From the NCBI GenBank assembly GCA_030448185.1, contig JAUJNL010000034.1, positions 1 to 51,097 on the forward strand: a stretch of 51,097 bases of DNA, given 5' to 3'. This document shows positions 1-11,513 of this stretch, piece after piece; the stretch's first letter is position 1; every line of letters starts with the position of its first letter. This DNA comes from Cytophagales bacterium (GTDB lineage: Bacteria > Bacteroidota > Bacteroidia > Cytophagales > 172606-1). The notes under the pieces are model-generated. The model made no database searches, had not been told where the DNA came from, and was given only the letters and a program-made list of their open reading frames with translations. The translations under genes were made by a program, and so were the position numbers.

Positions 1-3000
1 GGAACGGTACTCTTCCGGCCCGCCTGGGAAGCCGGGGAGATAGCAGTAAATCCGGAAAAAAAGGATTACGGGCAAAGGATCGTGATTCTCGGCGGAGAAA
101 CCGGACTCTCTGCCGAGGCTTTATCACAACAATTAGAGGGAGTACAAGTCATCGTCCTGCAATCTTCCCATCAGCCACTATCCGAACGGATGGGCGACTA
201 CACGATGCAACTTTTAGAAGCGGTACAGGCTATTTTGAGAAGCAGGCCGAAAGAAGCTGTCCTGGTGCAGTTACTCGTACCCGATTCCGGGGAAGAAAAA
301 GTCCTGGCAGCATTATACGGACTCCTGAAGACCGCACGGATGGAGAATCCCTATATCAATGGACAACTGCTAAGCCTCGAAGGAGGCGAGTCCCCGGAAG
401 AAGCAGTCCGGAAACTGGAAGAAAACCGACAGCAGTCCGGAGAACTACGGGTGCGCTACCGGAACGGACAGCGGCTGCAGCAAGTCCTGCAGGAATATAT
501 TCCGGAAAACGACGGGGCCCGGCATCCCTGGAAAAACGGCGGCATCTACCTGATCACCGGAGGAATGGGCGGTCTGGGCCTTATTTTTGCCGAGGAAATT
601 GTACGGCAGGCGCCGGGAGCAACCTTGATCCTGACGGGCCGTTCGGCACTGGACCCACTCAAACAGGCTCACTTGCAGACCTTGTCCGCCGCCGGAGGTA
701 CAGTTGTGTACCGGCAGGTAGATGTAGCCGAAGTCGCCGCCGTAGATGCACTGGTTGAGTACATCAGCTGGGAGTTTGGCGGGCTTACCGGCATCATTCA
801 CTGCGCAGGCGTTCTCAGCGACAGCTTGATCCTGAAAAAGAACCCGGAGAGCATCACTGCGGTGCTGGCCCCCAAAGTACGGGGTTTGGTGAATCTGGAT
901 CAGGCCAGCAAAGCCTTGAACTTAGAAGTATTCATCCTATGCTCTTCCAGCTCGGCGGTTATGGGGAATGTGGGGCAGGCCGATTACGCGGTGGCCAATG
1001 CCTTTATGGATGAATACGCCCAGTACCGCAACACCCTGGTAGCCCGCCAAGAACGCCGGGGGCGTACCGTAGCCATTAACTGGCCCCTGTGGAACGACGG
1101 CGGTATGCGGGTAGATCCGGAAACGGAACGGATGATGTTCGAAAAGATCGGGATGGCACCCTTGGAGACCGCATCCGGGTTGCGGGCACTGTACCAGGTC
1201 ATTGCCTCCGGGTACGGACAGATGATGATAATGCAGGGTGATCAACGACGGTTGCGTACCGAATTTTTGACTCCCTCCCCGCAGTTGCTGGATAATACAG
1301 CCCCCGTAAGAACTACTGCCGATGAGCCAAGCAAAGAAAAAGAGGCGTTTGCTGGAGGAGGACTGACGGAAAAAGCAGTGGAATATTTTAAGAAGCTGTT
1401 ATCCGGCGTAATCAAACTGCCCGTCGGCCGGATTGATGCCGCCGCCAGCCTGGAAGCGTACGGCATTGATTCGGTGATGGTCATGCAGATGACGAATGAA
1501 CTGGAAAAAGTATTCGGAAACTTATCCAAAACCTTATTCTTCGAATACCAGAATATCAACGACCTCACGGAGTATTTTCTTGAGTCCCACGCCAAAAAGC
1601 TGAAGTCTCTGCTGGGCTCCGGCTGCAAGAAAGCACCCGAAGAAAAACCGGATACCACCGACAAGGCAGTGGCTGACCCATTTGATATACAGCCGATTGG
1701 AGTAAAAAAACGAAAAAGAGACCGTTTTACCGGCATTGCGGTTCGAGCTGGCGAAAAAGAAAAGAAAACGGAGGCGAAAGGCTTGGACATCGCCATTATC
1801 GGGCTGTCGGGCCGTTATCCGCAGGCCCGGAATCTGCGGGAGTTTTGGAACAACCTGCGCCAGGGCAGAAACTGCATTACTGAGATCCCGAAAGACCGCT
1901 GGGAGCACAGCCGGTATTTTGATGAGGATAAGAACAAAACCTGGAAAACCTATTCGAGGTGGGGCGGCTTCCTGGATGGCGTGGATCAGTTTGACCCGCT
2001 TTTCTTCAATATCTCACCGGGGGAAGCCGAATTACTCGATCCGCAGGAACGCTTGTTTCTGGAATGCGCCTTCCAAACCCTGGAAGACGCCGGCTATACG
2101 CGGCAATTACTAGGAAATGCGGCCGTGCAGGGTAAAGTAGGGGTTTACGTAGGGGTGATGTGGAATGAATATCAGCTCTACGGCGCCCAGGAGACGGCTT
2201 TGGGGCGGGCCATGGCCTTATCTTCCAGTCCGGCTTCCATTGCCAACCGGGTATCATATTTCTGCAATTTCAGCGGGCCAAGTGTAGCCATTGATACCAT
2301 GTGTTCCTCGTCACTGACGGCCATTCACCTGGCTTGCCAAAGTTTGCGGCAAGGCGAGTGTGAAGTTGCCATCGCAGGCGGCGTAAACGTAACCATCCAT
2401 CCTAACAAATACCTTATTCTCGGTTACGGCAAGATTGCCTCTACCAAAGGGCTCTGTGAAAGTTTTGGAATGGATGGAGATGGCTACGTACCATCGGAAG
2501 GAGTCGGGGCCGTCCTGCTGAAACCCTTGTCCCGGGCCATTGCCGACCGGGACCACATTTACGGGGTAATCAAAGGCTCGGCAATTAACCACGGGGGGAA
2601 AGTGAATGGGTACACAGTTCCGAATCCCAAAGCCCAGGCGAAGGTAATCAGCCAGGCACTGGCGGAAGCCGGCATAAATCCCCGGACCGTAAGCTATCTG
2701 GAGGCCCACGGCACGGGTACCGCACTGGGCGATCCCATTGAAATTGCCGGTTTAACCAGTGGGTTCAAGAGCCAAGACAAGCAGTTTTGCGCCATCGGCT
2801 CGGTCAAATCCAACATTGGGCACTGCGAAAGTGCCGCCGGTATTGCGGGCCTCACCAAAGTGCTCCTGCAGATGAAGTACGGGCAACTAGTACCCTCCTT
2901 ACATTCGAAAGTACTTAACCCCCATATCGACTTTGCGAATAGTCCCTTCGTAGTACAGCAGGAACTGGCCCAATGGAAGAGACCGGTGCTGGAGCAGCAC

Positions 3001-6000
3001 GGACAAAGCCGGGAATATCCCCGGCGAGCCGGTATTTCTTCATTTGGTGCCGGGGGCGCTAATGCCCACTTAGTAGTCGAGGAATACATTCCCCAAGCAT
3101 TGCCTGAAGGTGGCCGGAACTTCCCCGCAAGCCTCCCGGTTCCGGACGCTGTTGCCATGGTGCTATCGGCCAAAACCGAGGACCGCCTCAAGGAATTGGC
3201 CCAACAACTGCTGACCGTTATCCGGGACCAGTCATACGGCGATAAGGACCTGGCCGATATGGCCTATACATTGCAGGTGGGAAGAGAAGCCACGGAGGAA
3301 AGGTTGGCGATGGAAGTAACTTCCATTACAGAACTGGCCGAAAAACTGGCCGCTTTTACCCGGGGCGAGGCGGGAATCGAGAAGTTGTACGCCGGAAAAG
3401 CAAAAGCCCACCAAGAGATGCTGTCCTTTTTCACTTCCGATGAGGATATGGAAAAGACTCTCCAAAGCTGGCTGAAAAAGAAAAAATACGCCAAACTGCT
3501 GGGGCTATGGGTGAACGGCTTCGAGCTGGATTGGGAGAAACTATACGCCGACCCGGCACCGGGATACCGCCCGCCGCAACGCATCAGCCTGCCGGGGTAT
3601 CCCTTTGCCCGCCACCGCTGCTGGCCCGCAATGGGAGGAAGCAAAGCCGAGTCCGGTGGCAATTCGGGTAGCATGCCGGTAATCCACCCGCTGGTGCATC
3701 AGAACACCTCTACTTTCGCCGAACAGAAATTCAGTTCCACCTTTAGCGGCGAGGAGTTTTTCCTGAAAGACCACCTGGTGAACGGGGAAAATCTGTTGCC
3801 GGGCGTAGCCTACCTGGAAATGGTCAACGAAGCAATGGGCTTGGCCAGCGGGCAAGCCCGAACGGGCATTCAAGTAGAAAATATGGTGTGGGCGCAACCC
3901 CTGACGGTCAATGGTCACCCGGAGAAAATAGACATCCGCCTGTCCCCCCAGGAAAACGGGGAAGTGGAATTTGAAATCTACAGTCTCCCGGGTACTGCCG
4001 GAATGGAGCCGGTTACGCACAGCCAGGGAGTAACCCGGTTGGTGGAACAGGCCGAACATCCGGTGCTGGACCTCCACGCCCTGCAGGCACTGACCAACCA
4101 AAAAGTAATTACTGCCGATGCCTGTTATGACCTTTTTGCCCGCATGGGCATTAACTACGGCCCGGCTCAGCGGGGCATTGAAAGCCTCCACGTAGGAACC
4201 AACCAAGTACTGGCTAAACTGCGTCTGCCCCCGGTGGTAGCCCATACCCTCGATCAATATTACCTGCACCCCAGCCTGATGGATGCCTCTCTGCAGGCGG
4301 TGATCGGTTTTCTAGCCCACCGGGAAGACATTCCTCTGGCCGTGCCGTTTGCCATCCAATCGCTAACGGTGCTCAGCCCATGCACGCCTGCTATGTGGGC
4401 TTTTGTCCGCCCCGGCAGTGGGCAAGCAGCTACGGGCAAAGGCCCGGATGTCGGGCACCTGGCTTTTGACATTGACGTGTGCGATCCGTCCGGAAATGTG
4501 TGCGTGCAAATCCGGGGATTCACTTCGAGACCCATCGGCAAGAAAGAAAAAACGGGCAGGCAGCCGGATACCCTGCTTATGGAACCTTATTGGAAGGAGC
4601 AGGAAATTGGGTTACCCGCCCAAACGGTGCCCGATGCCCAACACCTGGTGGTAGTAATAGAGCGTGACGAACTGACTCAATCCATCTCCCACCAGTTACC
4701 CGGTGCGCAGGTAGTAACACTGAATGCCTCCTACCCGTCCCTGGCTGCCGGATTCGGGCACTACGCCTTGCAAATCTTCGGAGAGGTGAAAAAACTGCTC
4801 AGCGCCAAACCTAAAAAAGCGGTCTTGATGCAGGTAATAGTGCCTGCCGAGGGCGAAAAGCAGGTATTCGCCGCCATCGCAGGTTTGTTGAAAACAGCTC
4901 ACCTTGAAAATCCGCTGGTTACCGGCCAGGTCATCGGAATGGAACGCGGAGAAGAAGCCAACCGGGTTGTTGCCCAATTAACCGAAAACGCCCAGGTCTG
5001 CACTGATACCCAGATCCGGTACCGGGCGGGGAAGCGCGAAGTATTCCGCTGGCGGGCCTACGGACCGGGCAAGCAGCCCGCCGGACCCATCTGGAAGGAC
5101 GGCGGCATCTACCTGATTACGGGGGGAGCCGGTGGATTGGGGCTGATCCTTGCCCGGGAAATTGCCCAAAATACGAATGGTGCTGCTGTAATCCTAACGG
5201 GAAGATCGTCATTAACTGAGGAGCGTGAAAAGCAACTGGCCTATATCCGCTCAATGGGCCTACGGGTGGAATATCGGCAGGCCGATGTAGCCGATGTACG
5301 TTCGGTTGAAGAACTGATCGAATATGTGATGGGTACATTGGGTAAACTGAACGGCGTTATCCACAGTGCCGGGGTAATCCGCGATAATTTTATCCTCAAA
5401 AAACCGGAAGCGGAGATCACGGAAGTACTGGCGCCGAAAGTGCAGGGCGTGACGCATCTGGACGTAGCTACCCGCGAAATTCCCTTAGACTTTTTCATCG
5501 TTTGCTCATCGAGTGCCGGCGTGACCGGCAATGCCGGCCAGGCCGACTATGCTACGGCTAATGCGTACCTGGACCGGTACGCTGCCTACCGGCATTCACT
5601 GGTGCTGACGGGCCAACGGAGCGGCAAAACCCTGTCGGTCAACTGGCCTTTGTGGAAAGACGGCGGAATGCACCTTACGGCGGAGAACGAAAAAAGGCTA
5701 TTTGAGCAGATCGGAATGGTTCCGCTGGAAACGATGTCGGGAATCCAGGCGCTGTACGAGGCAATGACGCGGGACGCGGCCCAAATGATGGTGGCACAAG
5801 GAGAGGAGGCAAAACTCCGGGCTACCTTCTTAGCCGATACACTTGAGGAAAGTACGGCTGCTGGCTCAATGCCAGTATCCAATCAGGCAAGCAGCCCGGT
5901 TGATCCCCTTGAAGTGCCGAAGGGAACCCACCGCCAAGCCGAAGTGCTGGCTTACTTCAAGCAAATCGTATCTGGCGTAACCAAACTGCCGGTGGATCAT

Positions 6001-7644
6001 ATCAACGCCGATAAGTCCCTGGAGGAGTATGGAATTGATTCGATCATGGTAATGCGGATGACCCATGAACTGGAAAAAGTATTCGGGAGTTTATCCAAGA
6101 CTTTATTTTTTGAGTACGGAAACATCCGCGAATTAACGGAGTATTTCGAGCAAGCATTCCCGGAAAAGCTTAAAGCGTTGGTAATGACTGACGAAGAAAC
6201 AACCGCCGAAGCGGGTAAGAAACAGTTTGAACCACCGGTTGTTGTAACCAGGAAGGACCCGGTTACCGCGGGTACCAGCCGCCGGTTTACAGATCCGGTG
6301 GTTCACCGGCCGCGGAAGAAAACAACCGAAGCGGATGCCCTGGACATTGCCATCATTGGCCTCTCGGGAAGTTATCCCCAAGCCAATGATCTAAGCGCTT
6401 TTTGGCAGGTGCTGAAAGAAGGTAAAAACTGCATTACGGAAGTACCCAAGGGCCGCTGGGACCACAGTCAGTACTTCGCGAAAGAAAAAAACAAAGCGGG
6501 AAAGACGTACGGCAAGTGGGGCGGCTTCCTGGAGGGAGTGGATGAGTTTGATCCGCTTTTCTTCAATATATCCCCCAAGGAAGCCGAGATCATGGACCCC
6601 CAGGAGAGACTGTTCTTACAGTGCGTCCATGCAACCTTAGAAGATGCCGGATATACCAGGAATACGGTAGGGTATAACCCGGATGCCGGAATTACGGGTC
6701 AGGTGGGCGTGTACGTAGGTGTGATGAATGAGGAATACCAACTCTATGGCTCCCAGGAAACCGCACTGGGCAGACCGTTGGTGCTGGGGGGAAATTCGGC
6801 TTCGATCGCCAACCGGGTTTCTTACTTCTATAACTTCAATGGCCCCAGCATTACCTTAAACACCATGTGCGCCTCTTCATTGACTACCATTCACCTGGCT
6901 TGTCAGAGCTTGCGGTTGGGAGAGTGTGAAGCGGCCATTGCGGGTGGGGTCAACGTTACGGTGCACCCCAATAAATACCTGGCGCTCAGCTACGGGAGTT
7001 TTCTTTCCAGCCGAGGCCTGTGCGAGAGCTTTGGGGCGGGTGGGGATGGCTATGTACCGGGTGAAGGGGTAGGAGCCGTATTATTAAAGCCGCTGGCGCA
7101 AGCCATTGCGGATCGTGATCACATCTACGGAGTTATTAAAGGTACTGCCATTAATCACGGGGGTAAAACGAACGGCTACACCGTACCCAGTCCGAAAGCG
7201 CAGGCCCACGTGATAGAAAGAGCAATGAAGCGGGCAGGATTCGACCCGCGGACGGTCAGTTACCTGGAAGCGCACGGAACGGGTACTTTACTGGGAGACC
7301 CCATCGAAATCACGGGCCTGAACCGGGCTTTTGCCACGGAGCAAAAGCAGTTTTGCGCCATTGGGTCGGTCAAATCCAACATTGGGCACTGCGAAAGTGC
7401 CGCCGGTATTGCGGGCCTCACCAAAGTGCTCCTGCAGATGAAATACGGCCAGCCCCTCCCCCTGCACGCGGAGTCGTTAAACCCCAACATAGATTTTGGC
7501 GAACAGCCCGTTCGTGGTGCAACGGGAACTGGCCGAATGGAAGAGACCCGTTTTAGCCCTGAATGGCGAAACCGTAGAGGTACCCCGCCGGGCGGGTATC
7601 TCTTCCTTTGGGGCAGGTGGAGCCAATGCGCACGTGTTGATTGA
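1..7644 (+). CDS. Trans-AT polyketide synthase A, 5'-truncated by window: KR-ACP / KS-DH-KR-ACP / KS
   Basis: The reading frame is open from base 1, so the true start lies upstream. Domain order: KR structural half (1-535) and KR (Rossmann GGMGGLGL near 553; Tyr in GQADYAVANAF near 984); ACP (1370-1605, GIDS with phosphopantetheine Ser near 1470); KS (1786-3095; Cys in DTMCSSS at 2301, His in EAHGTGT at 2707, NIGH near 2815); post-KS linker ending LPGYPFARHRCW (about 3600); DH (3680-4530; HLVNGENLLP and HPSLMDASLQ, both catalytic motifs intact); KR (4570-5830; GGAGGLGL, GQADYATANAY); ACP (5938-6175, GIDS); KS (from 6340; Cys in NTMCASS at 6868). There is no AT, so malonyl units must come from a separate AT not in this window. 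The apparent stop at 7644 is an artefact: one extra G near 7498 shifts the frame, and correcting it and one missing C near 7655 joins this piece to the next. Predicted products are a beta-hydroxyl, then an alkene. Confidence 0.93.
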   Translation, partial: GTVLFRPAWEAGEIAVNPEKKDYGQRIVILGGETGLSAEALSQQLEGVQVIVLQSSHQPLSERMGDYTMQLLEAVQAILRSRPKEAVLVQLLVPDSGEEKVLAALYGLLKTARMENPYINGQLLSLEGGESPEEAVRKLEENRQQSGELRVRYRNGQRLQQVLQEYIPENDGARHPWKNGGIYLITGGMGGLGLIFAEEIVRQAPGATLILTGRSALDPLKQAHLQTLSAAGGTVVYRQVDVAEVAAVDALVEYISWEFGGLTGIIHCAGVLSDSLILKKNPESITAVLAPKVRGLVNLDQASKALNLEVFILCSSSSAVMGNVGQADYAVANAFMDEYAQYRNTLVARQERRGRTVAINWPLWNDGGMRVDPETERMMFEKIGMAPLETASGLRALYQVIASGYGQMMIMQGDQRRLRTEFLTPSPQLLDNTAPVRTTADEPSKEKEAFAGGGLTEKAVEYFKKLLSGVIKLPVGRIDAAASLEAYGIDSVMVMQMTNELEKVFGNLSKTLFFEYQNINDLTEYFLESHAKKLKSLLGSGCKKAPEEKPDTTDKAVADPFDIQPIGVKKRKRDRFTGIAVRAGEKEKKTEAKGLDIAIIGLSGRYPQARNLREFWNNLRQGRNCITEIPKDRWEHSRYFDEDKNKTWKTYSRWGGFLDGVDQFDPLFFNISPGEAELLDPQERLFLECAFQTLEDAGYTRQLLGNAAVQGKVGVYVGVMWNEYQLYGAQETALGRAMALSSSPASIANRVSYFCNFSGPSVAIDTMCSSSLTAIHLACQSLRQGECEVAIAGGVNVTIHPNKYLILGYGKIASTKGLCESFGMDGDGYVPSEGVGAVLLKPLSRAIADRDHIYGVIKGSAINHGGKVNGYTVPNPKAQAKVISQALAEAGINPRTVSYLEAHGTGTALGDPIEIAGLTSGFKSQDKQFCAIGSVKSNIGHCESAAGIAGLTKVLLQMKYGQLVPSLHSKVLNPHIDFANSPFVVQQELAQWKRPVLEQHGQSREYPRRAGISSFGAGGANAHLVVEEYIPQALPEGGRNFPASLPVPDAVAMVLSAKTEDRLKELAQQLLTVIRDQSYGDKDLADMAYTLQVGREATEERLAMEVTSITELAEKLAAFTRGEAGIEKLYAGKAKAHQEMLSFFTSDEDMEKTLQSWLKKKKYAKLLGLWVNGFELDWEKLYADPAPGYRPPQRISLPGYPFARHRCWPAMGGSKAESGGNSGSMPVIHPLVHQNTSTFAEQKFSSTFSGEEFFLKDHLVNGENLLPGVAYLEMVNEAMGLASGQARTGIQVENMVWAQPLTVNGHPEKIDIRLSPQENGEVEFEIYSLPGTAGMEPVTHSQGVTRLVEQAEHPVLDLHALQALTNQKVITADACYDLFARMGINYGPAQRGIESLHVGTNQVLAKLRLPPVVAHTLDQYYLHPSLMDASLQAVIGFLAHREDIPLAVPFAIQSLTVLSPCTPAMWAFVRPGSGQAATGKGPDVGHLAFDIDVCDPSGNVCVQIRGFTSRPIGKKEKTGRQPDTLLMEPYWKEQEIGLPAQTVPDAQHLVVVIERDELTQSISHQLPGAQVVTLNASYPSLAAGFGHYALQIFGEVKKLLSAKPKKAVLMQVIVPAEGEKQVFAAIAGLLKTAHLENPLVTGQVIGMERGEEANRVVAQLTENAQVCTDTQIRYRAGKREVFRWRAYGPGKQPAGPIWKDGGIYLITGGAGGLGLILAREIAQNTNGAAVILTGRSSLTEEREKQLAYIRSMGLRVEYRQADVADVRSVEELIEYVMGTLGKLNGVIHSAGVIRDNFILKKPEAEITEVLAPKVQGVTHLDVATREIPLDFFIVCSSSAGVTGNAGQADYATANAYLDRYAAYRHSLVLTGQRSGKTLSVNWPLWKDGGMHLTAENEKRLFEQIGMVPLETMSGIQALYEAMTRDAAQMMVAQGEEAKLRATFLADTLEESTAAGSMPVSNQASSPVDPLEVPKGTHRQAEVLAYFKQIVSGVTKLPVDHINADKSLEEYGIDSIMVMRMTHELEKVFGSLSKTLFFEYGNIRELTEYFEQAFPEKLKALVMTDEETTAEAGKKQFEPPVVVTRKDPVTAGTSRRFTDPVVHRPRKKTTEADALDIAIIGLSGSYPQANDLSAFWQVLKEGKNCITEVPKGRWDHSQYFAKEKNKAGKTYGKWGGFLEGVDEFDPLFFNISPKEAEIMDPQERLFLQCVHATLEDAGYTRNTVGYNPDAGITGQVGVYVGVMNEEYQLYGSQETALGRPLVLGGNSASIANRVSYFYNFNGPSITLNTMCASSLTTIHLACQSLRLGECEAAIAGGVNVTVHPNKYLALSYGSFLSSRGLCESFGAGGDGYVPGEGVGAVLLKPLAQAIADRDHIYGVIKGTAINHGGKTNGYTVPSPKAQAHVIERAMKRAGFDPRTVSYLEAHGTGTLLGDPIEITGLNRAFATEQKQFCAIGSVKSNIGHCESAAGIAGLTKVLLQMKYGQPLPLHAESLNPNIDFGEQPVRGATGTGRMEETRFSPEWRNRRGTPPGGYLFLWGRWSQCARVD
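2800..2876 (+). repeat. 77-bp exact tract shared with 7366-7442 (KS NIGH region)
   Basis: Identical to 7366-7442 without a mismatch, while the flanking KS sequence on both sides differs at many synonymous positions. It covers the SVKSNIGHCESAAGIAGLT block. An abrupt identity island inside diverged paralogous domains is what gene conversion between KS domains leaves. Confidence 0.85.
7366..7442 (+). repeat. 77-bp exact tract shared with 2800-2876 (KS NIGH region)
   Basis: Second copy of the exact tract. Identity stops at AAATAC versus AAGTAC just after the tract and at the base before it. It lies about 55 bases upstream of the first frameshift in PKS A. Confidence 0.85.
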
Positions 7645-7655
7645 AGAGTTCATTC

Positions 7656-10600
7656 GGAAAGTACTTCTTGGTCCGGCGGGCTGTCATTACCGGTTCAAAC
7701 ACTCTCTCCAAAACCCGCCCTGATTGTATTGTCGGCCAAAGGCTCAATCCAGTTAAAGCAGCAAGCCGAGAAGTTGTTAGGATGGATACGGGAAGCCGCC
7801 CCGTTCTCCGCGCCGCAACTGGCCGACCTGGCTTACACCCTGCAAACCGGGAGAGAAGCAATGGAGGAACGGTTAGCGATAGAGGTATCCTCTTTTCCGC
7901 AGCTCGAAGAAAAACTTAGAAAATTTACGCATGGAGAGCAACCCATAGCCAACCTGTACCGGGGTACGATTAGGGAACCTAATGGAGTAATAGGAGTGAT
8001 GGGTACGGATGACGACCTGGCTGCCATCTTGGATGATTGGATGGATAAGCAGAAGTACGGGAAGCTACTAGACCTTTGGGTAAGAGGGTTATCTTTTGAT
8101 TGGAACAAACTGTACCCGAAGGAGAACGGAAATGCGTACCACCCCCACCGGATTAGTTTACCCACCTATCCCTTTCTCAGAAAGCGATGCTGGTTCAAGC
8201 AGTCAGCAGAAACCTTAGGCGGGGAACCGGATGCAAAGGAGGCTTCACGGCAGACGGCTGCTTTACCGCCGCAAGCGATTATGTTGCAAGAACAGTGGGA
8301 AGAATCTCCCGCAGTTTCCCGCAGTGCACCTTGTCAGCATGTGGCGATATTATACTCTCCGGAAACGCAGGAGATCGCCGCCGGGCTTACCCAACAACTG
8401 GCCTACAGTGCGCTGATCAATGTTCACGATGCGGATGCATTTGGGCCGGACCCATTGCAAAGCGTCAAATGGAAAAATTTTGACGGTTTCGTAGATCTGG
8501 TCGGGTGCGGCCGGAATCCGGTGGAATCGCTTGATTGGGTCCAGTGGCTGCAGCATCTGATTGAACACGGACGTAAAGAGGGAATTCGCCTGCTGGGGGT
8601 TACTGCGCAGCTTACGGGCTTCCAGAATAATGCCGTTAACTTGACCGGCGCTTCCCGGACCGGTTTATACCGGATGTTACAAAGTGAATACAGCCACGTC
8701 GTTTCAAGGCACGTAGACGTGGAAGATACGGAGGTAGCGGTACTCGTGCAGCAGATATTGGATGAGCTATCCTTTGAGGATGAAGAGTCAGCCATCTGCT
8801 ACCGGGGCGAAAAGCGTTACCGCCCCGTTTTACAAGAGATTGCCGCGGAATTATCCCGGGAAAGCGCACCCTTGCCCGGAGATTCGGTGGTGTGGATCAC
8901 TGGCGGTACCCGAGGACTCGGCTATTTATGCGCCCAGCATTTGGTGAAGCACTATGGGGTGAAGCGATTGGTATTGACCGGGCAAGAGGAATTGCCCCCC
9001 CGGGTTAGCTGGGAATCGTACTTGCCACAAGACACTGGCCTTGCCCAAAAAATAAAGAATGTACTCGCTTTGGAAGCCCAGGGAGCAGCGGTAGAAGTGC
9101 TGGCCGTTCCTCTGGCGGATAAAAACACCTTAGCGAAAAACGTCGCCCGAATAAAAGATATATGGGGCCCCATTACCGGGGTGATTCATTGTGCCGGCAT
9201 CGGAGACCGTGAAAATCCTGCTTTTATCAAAAAGTCCATCGCGGGAATTCAAAGCGTACTAAACCCTAAAGTCAAAGGCTTAGATAACCTATACGAATGT
9301 TTACGGGAAGAACCTTTGGCATTTTTCGTGTTATTTTCATCCGTATCGGCCCTGGTTCCTTCCTTGGGTGCCGGTCAGGCGGCTTACGCGATGGCCAACG
9401 CGTACATGGATCATTTCGCCGAGGCTAAGTGGGACAGTAGTAAAGTAATCAGTATTCAGTGGCCCAACTGGAAAGAAACCGGGATGGGCGAAGTAAAAAC
9501 AAAAGCGTATCATCAAACGGGCCTGCTGAGCCTCACCGATGCAGAAGGCTTGCAATCGTTAGACCTGATCCTGCGTGAAAAGATCGGTCCGGTAATTTTG
9601 CCCGCTTGGGTTGACCGAGCCGTTTGGGAACCGGAGAAACTGTTACGCTACGCCCGGCCCGCAAAATCCGTTACGGCTCGCCGGGATACGATTGAAAAGG
9701 TGCGTACTGCTACCAGCGACACCAGTTCGGAATTACTAGATGATACAGTTCGGCAATGGCTGACGGAATTGTTTACCCAAGAACTGAAGTTGGAATCGGC
9801 CGACCTGAAACCGGATAAGCCTTTTCAAGACTACGGAATTGATTCCATCCTGATCACTCAGTTATTGCACCCCATCCAGCAGACAATCCAACGAGACATT
9901 GATCCGTCGATCCTGTACGAATACGCAACGATCCAATCTTTTGCCCATTGGTTAGTGGAAACTTTCCCATATCATCTCTCACGGATTTTTTCCCCGGCCA
10001 AGGAGATTCATCTTGCGCTGGCGACAGAAAATCGAAGCGAAGAAATAGTACGCCCTTCACCCCAAACTTCCCTGGCTATTGAAAAGGCTCCATCACGGCA
10101 TACGATCGGGGTGGACATCGCCGTAGTGGGAATGACGTGCCGGTTTCCGGGGGCACCCGATCTAGATGCTTACTGGAAGTTACTCACGGAAGGGCGTTCG
10201 GCGATCCGGACGGTTCCGCCGGAACGCTGGAATTCTGTCACCTGTTACGCGGCCGGGCTGCTCGAGGACCCCTACTATTTTGATCCGAAGTTCTTTTTAT
10301 TGCCCGAAAATGATGCAAGGGCTATGGACCCGCAGGCCTTGATCGTGTTAGAGGAAACCCTTAAGCTATTTTACCAAGCCGGCTATACTTTGGAAGAGAT
10401 TAAAGGCAAACCCATAGGGGTTTATTTGGGCGGACGGAGCAAACACGCACCCGGCACGGATCAGTTAAAGTCCGCGAGAAATCCCATTGTGGCAGTCGGA
10501 CAAAATTACTTATCGGCCAATGTCTCCCAGTTTTTTGATCTAAGGGGGCCGGGAGTGGTCGTAGACACAGCCTGCTCATCGGCCCTGGTCGGGATGAATA

Positions 10601-11496
10601 TGGCGATTCAGGCTTTACAGAACGGCGAGATTGAGTCAGCGGTGGTAGGCGGGGTAAGTTTACTCAACTCCGTCGAAACCCACGAATTGTTCCAACAGCG
10701 GGGACTCCTGAATTCGGGGAACCAGTTCCACATTTTTGACCGGCGGGCCGGGGGAATTGTCTTGGGGGAGGGAGTAGGGATGGTACTGCTCAAAACCGTG
10801 GATCAGGCCATGAAAGACGGCGACCGCATCTATGCTACCATTCAATCAGTTGCTGTCAATAATGATGGAAGAACTGCCGGTCCGGCCACGCCGAATATAG
10901 AGGCGCAAAAAGAAGTCATGCGGAGGGCTTTGGCTAAGGCGGGTAAAAAGCCGGAAGAAATTGGCTACATCGAAGTAAACGGGTCCGGGTCCGAAGTAAC
11001 CGATCTGATCGAAATAAAAGCAATCAACGCCGTCTACCGGTCATCCAGTTCCGCACCCTGCGGGCTGGGTTCGGTCAAGCCCAACATCGGACATCCGTTG
11101 TGCGCCGAAGGAATCGCCAGTTTTATCAAAGTAGTGCTAATGCTTCACCACCGGCAAATCGTTCCCTTTTTGTCGGGACAGCAACCCATGAAGTACTTCG
11201 ACATCGTCGCCTCTCCTTTTCATTTCACGGACGCTTTACGGGCGTGGCCCGCAGCTCCGAAGGTAGCTGCCGTCAATTGCTTTGCCGATGGCGGAACCAA
11301 TGCGCACGTCATTTTGGAGGCCTGGACGGGTGACAGTGGCGAAAAGTTACGCCGAGAGCCGCTCATCGTCCCGGCGCTACACCGTCAAAACCTGAGAAGC
11401 GATGAAATACGGCTCACCTTCCACGATGGGAATGATTACTCAAGCGTAGTGCCGGATAACGCAGTTCTCCAATCAGTCTGGGAAACTTTTGAATAA
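7656..11496 (+). CDS. Trans-AT polyketide synthase A, 3' part: KS linker-KR-ACP-KS0
   Basis: Continuation of the gene starting upstream of base 1, in frame once one C is restored near 7655. It begins with the end of the second KS and its linker (LPTYPFLRKRCW near 8160), then KR (8290-9660; GGTRGLGYL, Tyr in GAGQAAYAMANAY near 9385), ACP (9740-9975, YGIDS), and a last KS (10105-11330). That KS keeps the active Cys (DTACSSA at 10573) and NIGH, but HGTGT reads NGSGS, so the catalytic His is Asn (codon 10978-10980). Loss of this His is the hallmark of non-elongating KS0 domains. It diverges from the other KS domains throughout (start GVDIAVVGMTCRFPG). The protein ends about 55 residues after the KS in a tail that may be a docking element. 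A true stop at 11496 precedes the next gene by 17 nt. Confidence 0.92.
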
Positions 11497-11513
11497 CCTT
11501 AGCCTTCGAAATA

